Assembly (NCBI GenBank): GCA_964523875.1
Contig: CAZGAS010000044.1
Location: forward strand, 1-10,811
Source of the DNA: JAUVHV01 sp964523875
GTDB lineage: Bacteria > Omnitrophota > Gorgyraeia > JABMRG01
Direction of reading: 5' to 3'
DNA: 10,811 nucleotides
Made by a program: the position numbers and the translations under genes. Below are positions 1-5,909 of the stretch, piece by piece (within the stretch, counting starts at the first letter, position 1; every line of letters begins with the position of its first letter). The notes beneath the pieces were generated by a model. That model saw only the letters and a program-made list of their open reading frames with translations. It made no database searches and was not told the DNA's origin.

Positions 1-1
1 G

Positions 2-217
2 TGCCAGTTCGATAGATTGCTGAAAAGAAGAATGGTTAAGGACAGAAAAAAGGTTATTATGGTTGGAGATATGGATGTGGATATAATAGCCGGCCGCGCA
101 TCAGGAATTACTACATGTGTGACTACTTATGGTTTTGGCAGAAAAGAAGACCTGGAAAAAGCAAAGCCAGATTATATGATTGATGATATACTAAAGCTTA
201 AGGATATTATTATCTAG
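2..217 (+). CDS. HAD-superfamily phosphatase, C-terminal fragment (phosphoglycolate phosphatase-like)
   Basis: The reading frame is open to the 5' edge of the window, so this is the last 71 or so codons of a gene that starts upstream. The visible part holds HAD motif IV (VGDMDVDI), whose acidic residues bind Mg2+ in this superfamily. It is followed by a YGFG segment and a 'KPDYMIDDILKL' tail, as in phosphoglycolate phosphatase and pyrophosphatase-type HAD enzymes (Gph/PpaX group). The nucleophile Asp (motif I) lies outside the window, so the substrate cannot be assigned. TTG and ATG codons occur inside the fragment, but the family is about 210-220 residues and these are not believable starts. 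It ends 25 bases before ldh and probably shares its transcript. Confidence 0.8.
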   Translation, partial: CQFDRLLKRRMVKDRKKVIMVGDMDVDIIAGRASGITTCVTTYGFGRKEDLEKAKPDYMIDDILKLKDIII

Positions 218-242
218 CATAGCTGGGTTATTAGGAGAGAAG

Positions 243-1193
243 ATGAAGACACAAAAACCAAAGATAGCGATAATTGGCTGCGGTAATGTTGGCAGTACAT
301 TTGCCTTTGCGTTAAGTATTAGTGGGATAGCGCGCGAGATAATGCTTGTAGATATTAACCAGGAGAGAGCAAAAGGCGAGGCCATGGATTTAAACCACGG
401 GGCAAGTTTTATAAAGCCCTCTTTGATATCTTATTCTGGTTACGAGGGCTGCCAGGGAGCTGATATAGTAGTTATAACCGCCGGGGCTAGGCAAAAACCA
501 GGCCAGACCAGGATAGACCTTGTAGTGAGCAATGTGTCAATCTTTAAGGAGATGATATCCAGTATAACGAAATACGCGAAAGACGCAATACTGCTTGTGG
601 TATCAAACCCCGTGGATATACTGGCCTATGTTACTCAAAAGATATCAGGTTTTCCTAAAAATAGGGTTATAGGATCAGGCACGGTGTTGGACAGTTCAAG
701 GCTCAGGTTTTTAATCGGCAAACATTGTAATGTGGACCCGAGAAATGTTCACGCTTATATAATAGGTGAGCATGGTGATTCAGAGCTTGCTGTTTGGAGC
801 CATACCAATATAGCGGGCATGATATTGAAAGAGTACTGCCCTTTATGCAATAGCAAATGCAATTATCATCAAGAACTTGACGGTATATTTAACCAGGTCA
901 AAAACGCGGCTTATGAGATTATAAAAACAAAGGGGGCTACATCATACGCTATTGGACTAGCCCTTGTGAAGATCGTGGAATCTATCTTAAGGGATGAGAA
1001 TTCTGTTTTGCCGGTCTCCACTTTTATAGAGGATTATTATGGTATAGGGGATATCTACTTAAGCGTGCCTTCAATAATAAATAAAGAAGGTGTGAAGAAG
1101 TTTTTAAGGTTGGACCTTTCTAAAGGTGAGCAGGAGCAGCTTGTATTCTCGGCTGGATTGCTAAAGGACATTATAAAAAAGGCAAATATATAA
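243..1193 (+). CDS. ldh: L-lactate dehydrogenase (NAD-dependent, LDH/MDH superfamily)
   Basis: This 316-residue protein interconverts pyruvate/NADH and L-lactate/NAD+ in the cytosol. It has the nucleotide loop GCGNVG (12-17) and Asp37 after the second strand, which suits NAD rather than NADP. Lactate specificity rests on Gln84 in ARQKPGQTR; malate dehydrogenases have Arg at this position. Other landmarks are SNPVD (121-125), the substrate arginine R153 and catalytic H177 in GEHGDSE. R155 and H170 align with the two residues that bind fructose-1,6-bisphosphate in allosteric bacterial LDHs, so activation by that sugar is likely (inference). A Cys-rich stretch (C199, C202, C206) resembles one I recall from Thermotoga-type LDHs. 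The ATG follows AGGAGAG (233-239). Malate dehydrogenase is the alternative and is disfavoured by Gln84. Confidence 0.93.
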   Translation: MKTQKPKIAIIGCGNVGSTFAFALSISGIAREIMLVDINQERAKGEAMDLNHGASFIKPSLISYSGYEGCQGADIVVITAGARQKPGQTRIDLVVSNVSIFKEMISSITKYAKDAILLVVSNPVDILAYVTQKISGFPKNRVIGSGTVLDSSRLRFLIGKHCNVDPRNVHAYIIGEHGDSELAVWSHTNIAGMILKEYCPLCNSKCNYHQELDGIFNQVKNAAYEIIKTKGATSYAIGLALVKIVESILRDENSVLPVSTFIEDYYGIGDIYLSVPSIINKEGVKKFLRLDLSKGEQEQLVFSAGLLKDIIKKANI

Positions 1194-1208
1194 AAGAAGG
1201 AGGCGGAT

Positions 1209-1334
1209 ATGGCAGTTGAAAAGGTAGGCGAAAATTACAAATGTAATATATGCGGAAATGAGGTAACAGTTACTAAGGTGGGTGGAGGAGAACTTGTTTG
1301 TTGTGATCAGCCCATGGAAAAGATTGAGGGCTAA
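1209..1334 (+). CDS. Desulforedoxin (41-residue Fe(Cys)4 protein)
   Basis: A complete 41-codon gene begins with ATG, preceded by a near-perfect AAGGAGG (1197-1203). The protein has YKCNICG and ELVCC, giving ligands C12, C15, C31 and C32. The Cx2C...CC spacing is that of desulforedoxin and of the N-terminal domain of desulfoferrodoxin (superoxide reductase). The length matches the small free-standing desulforedoxin of Desulfovibrio gigas (36 residues). No superoxide-reductase catalytic domain follows: the stop is real and a different gene starts one base later. It probably folds as a homodimer with one iron per chain and shuttles electrons in the cytosol. Its position directly before a diiron ferritin-like protein suggests it is that protein's electron donor (inference). 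Confidence 0.9.
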   Translation: MAVEKVGENYKCNICGNEVTVTKVGGGELVCCDQPMEKIEG

Positions 1335-1335
1335 T

Positions 1336-1821
1336 ATGGACAAGATTTTTTCGGCTACAGATATAGTTGAGCTTGCAATAGAGATAGAGAAGAACGGCAG
1401 GATGTTTTATGAGAAGTTTTCTAAGAAGCTAAAAGAGAAGAAGATAAAAGAGTTTTTTCTTTATATGTCAAAAGAAGAGGCGGAGCACGAGAAGAGGTTT
1501 AAGGAGGTACTCTCCTCTGTCATGAAACATGAGCCTTGTAAGGCGTATAACCAGGATTACTTCGCGTATCTTAACGCGATAGCCGGGGATTATATATTTA
1601 ATGACGCTGAAAAGATAAGAGAAGGTTTTGCTAGTGTAGAAACCGAGAAGGACGCGATAGATTTTAGCATAGGCATTGAAAAGGATTCTATACTTTTATA
1701 TGAATCGATGAAGAATGTTCTGCCTGACCAGGATAAAGTGCTTATAGAGCGGATTATCTTACAGGAGAGGGAGCATGCATTAAAGCTCTGGAATATAAGA
1801 AAAGGCCTGTTTAAGAGCTAG
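1336..1821 (+). CDS. Ferritin-like diiron protein (rubrerythrin family, no rubredoxin domain)
   Basis: This 161-residue, all-helical protein carries two copies of the diiron ligand pattern. The first is E18 plus E48-x-x-H51 (in EEAEHEKRF). The second is E115 plus E144-x-x-H147 (in QEREHALKL). That is the rubrerythrin/erythrin arrangement, and such proteins reduce hydrogen peroxide or O2 in anaerobes. It has no C-terminal rubredoxin (CxxC...CxxC) domain, so electrons must come from another protein; the desulforedoxin one base upstream is the obvious candidate. The start at 1336 is chosen because it follows GAGGG (1326-1330) and begins at the usual family position. A longer frame from 1282 would add 18 unrelated residues inside the desulforedoxin gene. 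C68 is the only cysteine. Confidence 0.85.
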   Translation: MDKIFSATDIVELAIEIEKNGRMFYEKFSKKLKEKKIKEFFLYMSKEEAEHEKRFKEVLSSVMKHEPCKAYNQDYFAYLNAIAGDYIFNDAEKIREGFASVETEKDAIDFSIGIEKDSILLYESMKNVLPDQDKVLIERIILQEREHALKLWNIRKGLFKS

Positions 1822-1833
1822 GAGGAAAAGACC

Positions 1834-2070
1834 ATGGATAAGAAGGTGATTACATATACCACTCAGGGCTGCCCGCACTGTATTGGGTTGAAAGAATTTT
1901 TAACAGAAAAAGGTATAAGCTTTGAGAGCATAGATGTATCATCTGACCCAGCGAAAGCGGATGAGATGGTAAAAAAGAGCGGCCAGATGGGAGTTCCCGT
2001 TGTAGATATAGATGGTGAGATAATAGTTGGCTTTGATAAGGATATCATAAGCCAGAGATTGGGCATCTGA
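1834..2070 (+). CDS. Glutaredoxin-like protein (NrdH / Uxx-star type)
   Basis: This 78-residue thioredoxin-fold protein has the active site GCPHC (C13 and C16) near the start of the first helix. It also has the cis-proline loop GVPVVDIDG and the glutathione-independent 'IIVGFD' ending seen in NrdH-like and Uxx-star glutaredoxins, which are often encoded beside thioredoxin reductase. It is a small dithiol carrier, probably reduced by the flavoprotein that follows. Its TGA stop overlaps the ATG of that gene by one base, which implies coupled translation and a matched pair. AGGAGG (1820-1825) precedes the ATG. The final acceptor is unknown: peroxiredoxin, ribonucleotide reductase and the neighbouring diiron protein are all possible. 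Confidence 0.87.
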   Translation: MDKKVITYTTQGCPHCIGLKEFLTEKGISFESIDVSSDPAKADEMVKKSGQMGVPVVDIDGEIIVGFDKDIISQRLGI

Positions 2071-2972
2071 TGGTATATGATCTTGTTGTAATTGGTGCCG
2101 GCCCTGCTGGAATAACAGCGAGCATATACGCCGCGCGTAAAAAGATGGGCCTTCTGGTTATAAGCAAGGATATCGGTGGCCAGACTGCCTGGAGTGGTGA
2201 TATAGAGAACTATACAGGTTACCAGTTTATTACCGGGCCCGAGCTTACAAAGAGGTTTAAGGACCATATAGCAACATATGGGATTCAGGTCAATGAAGGT
2301 GAAGATATATTAACCTTAAAAAAAGATAGAGCTATAATATCAATAAGAACAGACAATGCCCTATACCAGTCAAGGTCTGTTATAATAGCCTCTGGAAAGA
2401 TGCCAAAAGAACTTGGAGTAGAGGGAGAAAAAGAGTTTAAGGGAAAAGGAGTTGCTTATTGCGCGACATGTGACGGCCCGTTATTCACGAAAAAACAGGT
2501 TGCTATAATAGGCGGTGGTAACTCCGCTTTGGATGCCGCTATTGGTTTAGAAAGAATAGCGGATAAAATATATATTATCAATATAGAGAAAGCCCTTACA
2601 GCAGATGAGGTAATGCAGGATGCTGTTAAAAAAAGTAGCAAGGTTACGGTATTAAATGAAAGCAGGATAGTATCTGTCAAAGGGAATGAGTTTGTTCAGG
2701 CGATAGAGATAGAGCAGAATAACGTTAAAAGAGATATAGCTGTGGAAGGGGTCTTTGTAGAGATAGGGCTTGTCCCAAATTCCGGTTTCGCGGAAGGTGT
2801 TGACAAGAACAGCCTGAATGAAATTATGGTGAATTGCGTGTGCGAGACAAATATAGCAGGCATATTTGCCGCTGGGGATGTTACTAATGTCCCTGAAAAA
2901 CAGATAATAGTCGCGGCAGGTGAAGGCGCGAAGGCGGCTTTATCAGCCTTTCGTTACCTTATAAACAAGTAG
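2070..2972 (+). CDS. trxB: Thioredoxin reductase-like flavoprotein, AhpF C-terminal type
   Basis: This 300-residue FAD-dependent disulfide reductase has the FAD loop GAGPAG (9-14), redox disulfide C131-A-T-C134 followed by DGP, the nucleotide loop GGGNSA (148-153) and a second FAD motif FAAGDV (266-271). It lacks the HRRxxxR signature that binds the NADPH 2'-phosphate in classical thioredoxin reductases; the equivalent stretch (169-180) reads IINIEKALTADE. This region and the C-terminal 'KQIIVAAGEGAKAALSAF' closely resemble the reductase half of alkyl hydroperoxide reductase AhpF, which uses NADH. NADH is therefore the likely donor (inference). It is translated by overlap with the upstream glutaredoxin-like gene. 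No ahpC is visible in the window. The symbol trxB is by family; ahpF-like is an equally fair label. Confidence 0.9.
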   Translation: MVYDLVVIGAGPAGITASIYAARKKMGLLVISKDIGGQTAWSGDIENYTGYQFITGPELTKRFKDHIATYGIQVNEGEDILTLKKDRAIISIRTDNALYQSRSVIIASGKMPKELGVEGEKEFKGKGVAYCATCDGPLFTKKQVAIIGGGNSALDAAIGLERIADKIYIINIEKALTADEVMQDAVKKSSKVTVLNESRIVSVKGNEFVQAIEIEQNNVKRDIAVEGVFVEIGLVPNSGFAEGVDKNSLNEIMVNCVCETNIAGIFAAGDVTNVPEKQIIVAAGEGAKAALSAFRYLINK

Positions 2973-2987
2973 TACAAGGCGTAAGAT

Positions 2988-3638
2988 ATGGCAAGATATT
3001 GTGATACATCCGGCCTGCTGGAAGAATATAGGTTAAAAAAGACAGCTATAACTAACAGGTTGAAGCGGTTTAACAGATTTGACAGGTTCTCTGAAAAAGA
3101 GATCTTTGAGGAGCTGGTATTTTGCCTTTTCACCCCAGGTTCAAAGGCATTAAACGGGGACAGGGCTGTAAAGAAACTTAAAAGAGCCAATCTCTTGTAT
3201 AGAGGCACCAAAGAGGAGATAGCAAAAGAATTAAGGGGCATAGTCAGGTTTCATAACAACAAGGCCGGGTATCTTGTCGAGGCAAGGCTTTTTTTTAGCA
3301 GTAATTCCAGGTTCACGATAAAAGATACCCTGGTTGTTAAGGACGCGTTAGAAACCAGGCAATGGCTTGTAAATAATGTAAAGGGCATAGGCTACAAGGA
3401 GGCAGGCCATTTTATGCGGAACATAGGCATGGGAAAAGATATAGTGATTCTGGATACACACATACTAAAGAACCTTAAGCGATTTAACGTGATAAAAGAT
3501 ACCCCTGTATCTATGGGTAAAAAACTATATTTACATATAGAAGAAAGAATGAGGCGCTTTGCCGAGGATATTAATATCCCGCTTGACGCGTTGGATCTCT
3601 TGTTTTGGTCTCACCAGACAGGTTTTATATTCAAATAG
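2988..3638 (+). CDS. ogg: N-glycosylase/DNA lyase, Ogg2 type (8-oxoguanine repair)
   Basis: This 216-residue helix-hairpin-helix DNA repair enzyme removes 8-oxoguanine and cuts the resulting abasic site. The hairpin VKGIGYKEAGHFMRNIG (131-147) contains the catalytic lysine K137, and ILDTHIL (154-160) supplies the catalytic aspartate D156. This is the K...D pair of the Ogg1/Ogg2 group. The length and lack of an N-terminal TBP-like domain fit Ogg2, a form common in archaea and thermophilic or anaerobic bacteria. It starts 15 bases after the flavin reductase, so it likely belongs to the same oxidative-damage transcript. AGOG-type glycosylase is a less likely alternative. Confidence 0.88.
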   Translation: MARYCDTSGLLEEYRLKKTAITNRLKRFNRFDRFSEKEIFEELVFCLFTPGSKALNGDRAVKKLKRANLLYRGTKEEIAKELRGIVRFHNNKAGYLVEARLFFSSNSRFTIKDTLVVKDALETRQWLVNNVKGIGYKEAGHFMRNIGMGKDIVILDTHILKNLKRFNVIKDTPVSMGKKLYLHIEERMRRFAEDINIPLDALDLLFWSHQTGFIFK

Positions 3639-3657
3639 TTCGTGAGAGAGGAGATGT

Positions 3658-3927
3658 ATGGATTTTATTTGTCCGACATGCAATAAGTCTATGTCAAGAG
3701 ACCAGCATGTTATAATACCGCATACAGAAGAGCACATCATAGATGTTGTTAAGTGAGGACACCCCGATTGGATAGAGCAAAATGGCCTTTGCAAGCGCTG
3801 CTATGAGTATTACAAAAAACAGCTCCACCCGGCCGGTTTACTCATAATTAAACATTACCCTGCAGAAGATTATATCCCCAAGGCTTTGGGGAATCTTACC
3901 TTAGCTTGCTTCTATAAAGACCCTTGA
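3658..3927 (+). pseudogene. Small zinc-ribbon-like protein gene interrupted by an in-frame TGA
   Basis: ATG 3658 follows a good Shine-Dalgarno sequence (AGAGGAG, 3647-3653). It opens a frame beginning MDFICPTCNKSM and running 32 codons to TGA at 3754-3756. The same frame then stays open to TGA 3925-3927 and keeps a protein-like character: GHPDWIEQNGLCKRCYEYYK. The two CxxC pairs (CPTC before the TGA, CKRC after) look like the halves of one zinc ribbon, and HPDW...GLC..CYEYY fits one continuous domain. I recall similar small uncharacterised proteins with Lys/Arg/Glu at the TGA position, which would fit a CGA (Arg) to TGA mutation. A sequencing error, readthrough or selenocysteine cannot be excluded. 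The codons after about 3825 look less conserved. Function unknown. Confidence 0.6.
3876..3891 (+). other. Short perfect hairpin CCCCAA-GGCT-TTGGGG
   Basis: A six-base-pair stem with a four-base loop lies near the 3' end of the interrupted small gene. It is not followed by a T-tract (the next bases are AATCTTACC), so it is not a standard intrinsic terminator, although it is the best stem in the gap between the upstream gene run and the rex promoter. It may be incidental. Confidence 0.3.
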
Positions 3928-4071
3928 TAAACACTGGTTTTTTTAAGATATGAAAAAAATGGTTTTACTGCAAAAGCATTTTGAAACAGATTCAATAAAA
4001 CAGCCTAAAAACTAGAAGACAGGGTAACATTTTTATGTAGCAATTCATTAGCTAAATTTTTTATATTTTTC
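3928..4071. other. Non-coding AT-rich spacer upstream of the rex promoter
   Basis: I find no credible gene, tRNA, repeat array or riboswitch in these bases. There is a weak five-base AT hairpin (CAAAA-GCA-TTTTG, 3971-3983) and T-runs at 3939-3945 and 4058-4070. No G+C-rich stem plus T-tract is present, so the end of the upstream transcript is not clearly marked. The T-rich stretch just before the -35 box could act as curved or UP-like DNA. Confidence 0.5.
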
Positions 4072-4100
4072 TTGACATATAAGCTCAAAAGCGATATTAT
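4072..4100 (+). promoter_or_regulatory. Sigma70-type promoter of the rex-hyp-hyd operon
   Basis: The -35 box TTGACA (4072-4077) is a perfect match to consensus, and the -10 box TATTAT (4095-4100) matches five of six bases. The spacer is exactly 17 bases. The predicted transcript start is near 4107, giving a leader of about 55 bases before the rex ATG. No other promoter of this quality is seen between here and the window end, so it probably drives the whole operon. Confidence 0.85.
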
Positions 4101-4109
4101 ATTATCTTA

Positions 4110-4141
4110 TTCGTGAAAAAAAGTACAGAGTTTGTGAAAAA
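4110..4141 (+). promoter_or_regulatory. Putative Rex operator: two GTGAAAAA direct repeats
   Basis: TTCGTGAAAAA begins at 4110 and TTTGTGAAAAA at 4131, with identical cores GTGAAAAA at 4113-4120 and 4134-4141. They are 21 bases apart, two helical turns. The Rex consensus is a palindrome of TTGTGAA and TTCACAA halves. Here the left half is good (TTGTGAA at 4132-4138; TCGTGAA at 4111-4117), but the right halves are poor. The sites lie just downstream of the predicted transcript start, where a bound repressor would block initiation or early elongation. Binding by Rex is inferred from half-site similarity and from rex being the next gene. Confidence 0.55.
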
Positions 4142-4161
4142 TATTACGGATTTCTAAACCA

Positions 4162-4812
4162 ATGAATCATAATAATAGAAAGATTCCAGAAACAACTATA
4201 TCCCGCCTCTTTATATATCTTAGAGAGATACTGAAACTTTCTGATATAGGTATACGTGTTGTATCATCTTCAGAGCTTGGCGATAGGCTTAACCTTAGTG
4301 ATACGCAGGTTCGTAAAGACTTCAGTTACTTTGGCCAGTTTGGTACAAGCGGTTCCGGGTATAATATAAATGAGCTCAAGATTGTCCTGGAGATGATTCT
4401 TGGTAAGGATAAGACCTGGAATGTCTGCGTTATTGGTGTTGGCCATTTGGGTTCAGCCTTATTATCCTATCCCGGATTTAAAGAACAGGGTTTGAATATT
4501 GTGGCTGCCTTTGACGCTAATGCCAAGAAGATAGGTAAAGAGAAGAATCATCTCAAGATACAGCCGATAGAGGAGTTGTTAAAAGTAGTAAAACAGAAAG
4601 ATTTAGCTATCGGTATTATTACTATTCCCGGTAACCATGCTCAAAAGGTCGCGGATTCTTTAGTGGCCGCGGGTATAAAATGTATAATGAATTTCGCGCC
4701 TGTAAGCCTGAGTGTCCCTGAGGATGTAAAGGTAAAGAACGTTGATCTTTCAAGGGAGCTTGAGACGTTATCCTATTTTTTAGCAGGCTCAAAACGTTCT
4801 AGGAAAGAGTGA
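4162..4812 (+). CDS. rex: Redox-sensing transcriptional repressor Rex
   Basis: This 216-residue repressor senses the NADH/NAD+ ratio: it binds DNA when NAD+ prevails and lets go when NADH accumulates. Residues 5-80 are the winged-helix domain, with the recognition segment TQVRKDFSYFGQFG (48-61), which is highly characteristic of Rex. Residues 86-210 are the Rossmann domain with GVGHLG (92-97) and Asp118 at the end of the second strand, as expected for NAD(H). The C-terminal helix (LSRELETLSYFL) is the domain-swapped dimer helix. The ATG has no strong Shine-Dalgarno sequence, only GGA at 4148-4150. The gene heads the hydrogenase operon, with hypF four bases downstream, so it probably regulates its own operon. 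Confidence 0.95.
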   Translation: MNHNNRKIPETTISRLFIYLREILKLSDIGIRVVSSSELGDRLNLSDTQVRKDFSYFGQFGTSGSGYNINELKIVLEMILGKDKTWNVCVIGVGHLGSALLSYPGFKEQGLNIVAAFDANAKKIGKEKNHLKIQPIEELLKVVKQKDLAIGIITIPGNHAQKVADSLVAAGIKCIMNFAPVSLSVPEDVKVKNVDLSRELETLSYFLAGSKRSRKE

Positions 4813-4816
4813 GTGC

Positions 4817-5902
4817 ATGAAAAAGAGCATAATAGCCCTTGGAGCAGAGAACAAAAACACCTTTACCGCTGTTTCTGATAAGGGATTATATACAAGCGAT
4901 CCTGTGGATCAGCTTAATCATCTTTCAGGTATAAATGAGTTTGAAAAATCTATCAGAACTTATATCAGAGAGAATAATATCAGCCCTGATTATATAGCAT
5001 GTGATTTTCACCCTGAATATTCTACTACTAATCTGGCAAAGAAGCTTAGTAGCGAAGCAGATAAGACCATGCTGGTACAGGTGCAGCACCATTTTGCGCA
5101 TATTGTTTCATGCATGTTTGATAATGATATAGATGAGAAGGTAATAGGGGTATCTTTTGACGGTACAGGTTATGGAATGGATGGAAACCTGTGGGGCGGT
5201 GAATTTCTGCTCGCTACCAGAAAAAGTTTTTACAGGTTAAACCATATAAGGTACGCATACCAGCCCGGAGGGGATATCGCGGCGCGCCAAGGATGGCGAA
5301 TGGCCATAAGCTATCTTTTTCAGGCCTTTGGAGATGAGTTTCTTGACCTTGATATACCTTTATTCAGCGGCATGAACCTTAAAGATATAGCTATTGTTAA
5401 AAACATGATAAATAAGAATATTAATTCGCCGCTTACATCCAGCGCCGGAAGGCTATTTGACGCGGTTTCGGCCATACTCGATATATGTCGGGAGTCCAGT
5501 TTTGAGGCGGAAGCAGCTATATTGCTTGAGAAAGAGGCCGCACAATCTGTATACGATGATTATTACACGTATCTAATAACACCGCATTATATAGATTTTT
5601 CCGCTTCTATAAGAGAAATGGTTGAGGATATTTATGACGGGGAAGAAAGAGCTGTAATAAGCTCCAAATTCCATAATACATTGGGAGAGGCAATAGTTGA
5701 TATGTGCATGAGAGTCCATTCCTCAATAGGTGTTGATAAAGTAGTGATATCAGGAGGCTGTTTTCAGAACAAGTTTCTGATGGATTATCTTAAGAGGCGG
5801 TTTAAAGAGACTAAGCTGACGCTATATACGCATAGCAGGTTTTCCACCACAGATATTGGGATATCTGTTGGCCAGGCCGCGGTCTGTGAAAATATAAGGT
5901 AA
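4817..5902 (+). CDS. hypF: Stand-alone Kae1-like carbamoyltransferase domain of HypF
   Basis: HypF makes the CN- ligand precursor of [NiFe] hydrogenase by moving a carbamoyl group to the C-terminal Cys of HypE. Full-length HypF is about 750 residues: acylphosphatase, zinc fingers, YrdC-like domain, then the Kae1-like domain. This 361-residue protein contains only the last part and starts exactly at its usual beginning (ALGAENKNTF). Kae1 motifs are intact: HHFAH (91-95), SFDGTGYGMDG (113-123), SSAGRLFDAVSAIL (208-221), SGGCFQN (312-318) and TDIGIS (345-350). There is no room upstream for the missing half, because intact rex ends four bases before. Carbamoyl-AMP must therefore be made by a separate YrdC/TsaC-like protein, or the N-terminal half is encoded elsewhere (inference). 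Confidence 0.9.
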   Translation: MKKSIIALGAENKNTFTAVSDKGLYTSDPVDQLNHLSGINEFEKSIRTYIRENNISPDYIACDFHPEYSTTNLAKKLSSEADKTMLVQVQHHFAHIVSCMFDNDIDEKVIGVSFDGTGYGMDGNLWGGEFLLATRKSFYRLNHIRYAYQPGGDIAARQGWRMAISYLFQAFGDEFLDLDIPLFSGMNLKDIAIVKNMINKNINSPLTSSAGRLFDAVSAILDICRESSFEAEAAILLEKEAAQSVYDDYYTYLITPHYIDFSASIREMVEDIYDGEERAVISSKFHNTLGEAIVDMCMRVHSSIGVDKVVISGGCFQNKFLMDYLKRRFKETKLTLYTHSRFSTTDIGISVGQAAVCENIR

Positions 5903-5909
5903 GAAGATT

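Noticed and set aside
1282..1335. Upstream extension of the diiron protein gene
   Set aside because: These 18 codons overlap the desulforedoxin gene in another frame and do not resemble the family. ATG 1336 has its own GAGGG.
3654..3686. Alternative start at ATG 3654
   Set aside because: It gives a ten-residue peptide and lies directly against the Shine-Dalgarno sequence. ATG 3658 opens the zinc-ribbon frame.
3754..3792. Selenocysteine insertion at the internal TGA with a SECIS-like stem
   Set aside because: The stem has only five base pairs and is AT-rich at the tip. The residue lies between Lys and Gly and not at a redox cysteine position. Nonsense mutation or sequence error is simpler.
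3876..3891. Intrinsic terminator of the upstream gene run
   Set aside because: The stem is good, but no T-tract follows and it lies within the interrupted open frame.
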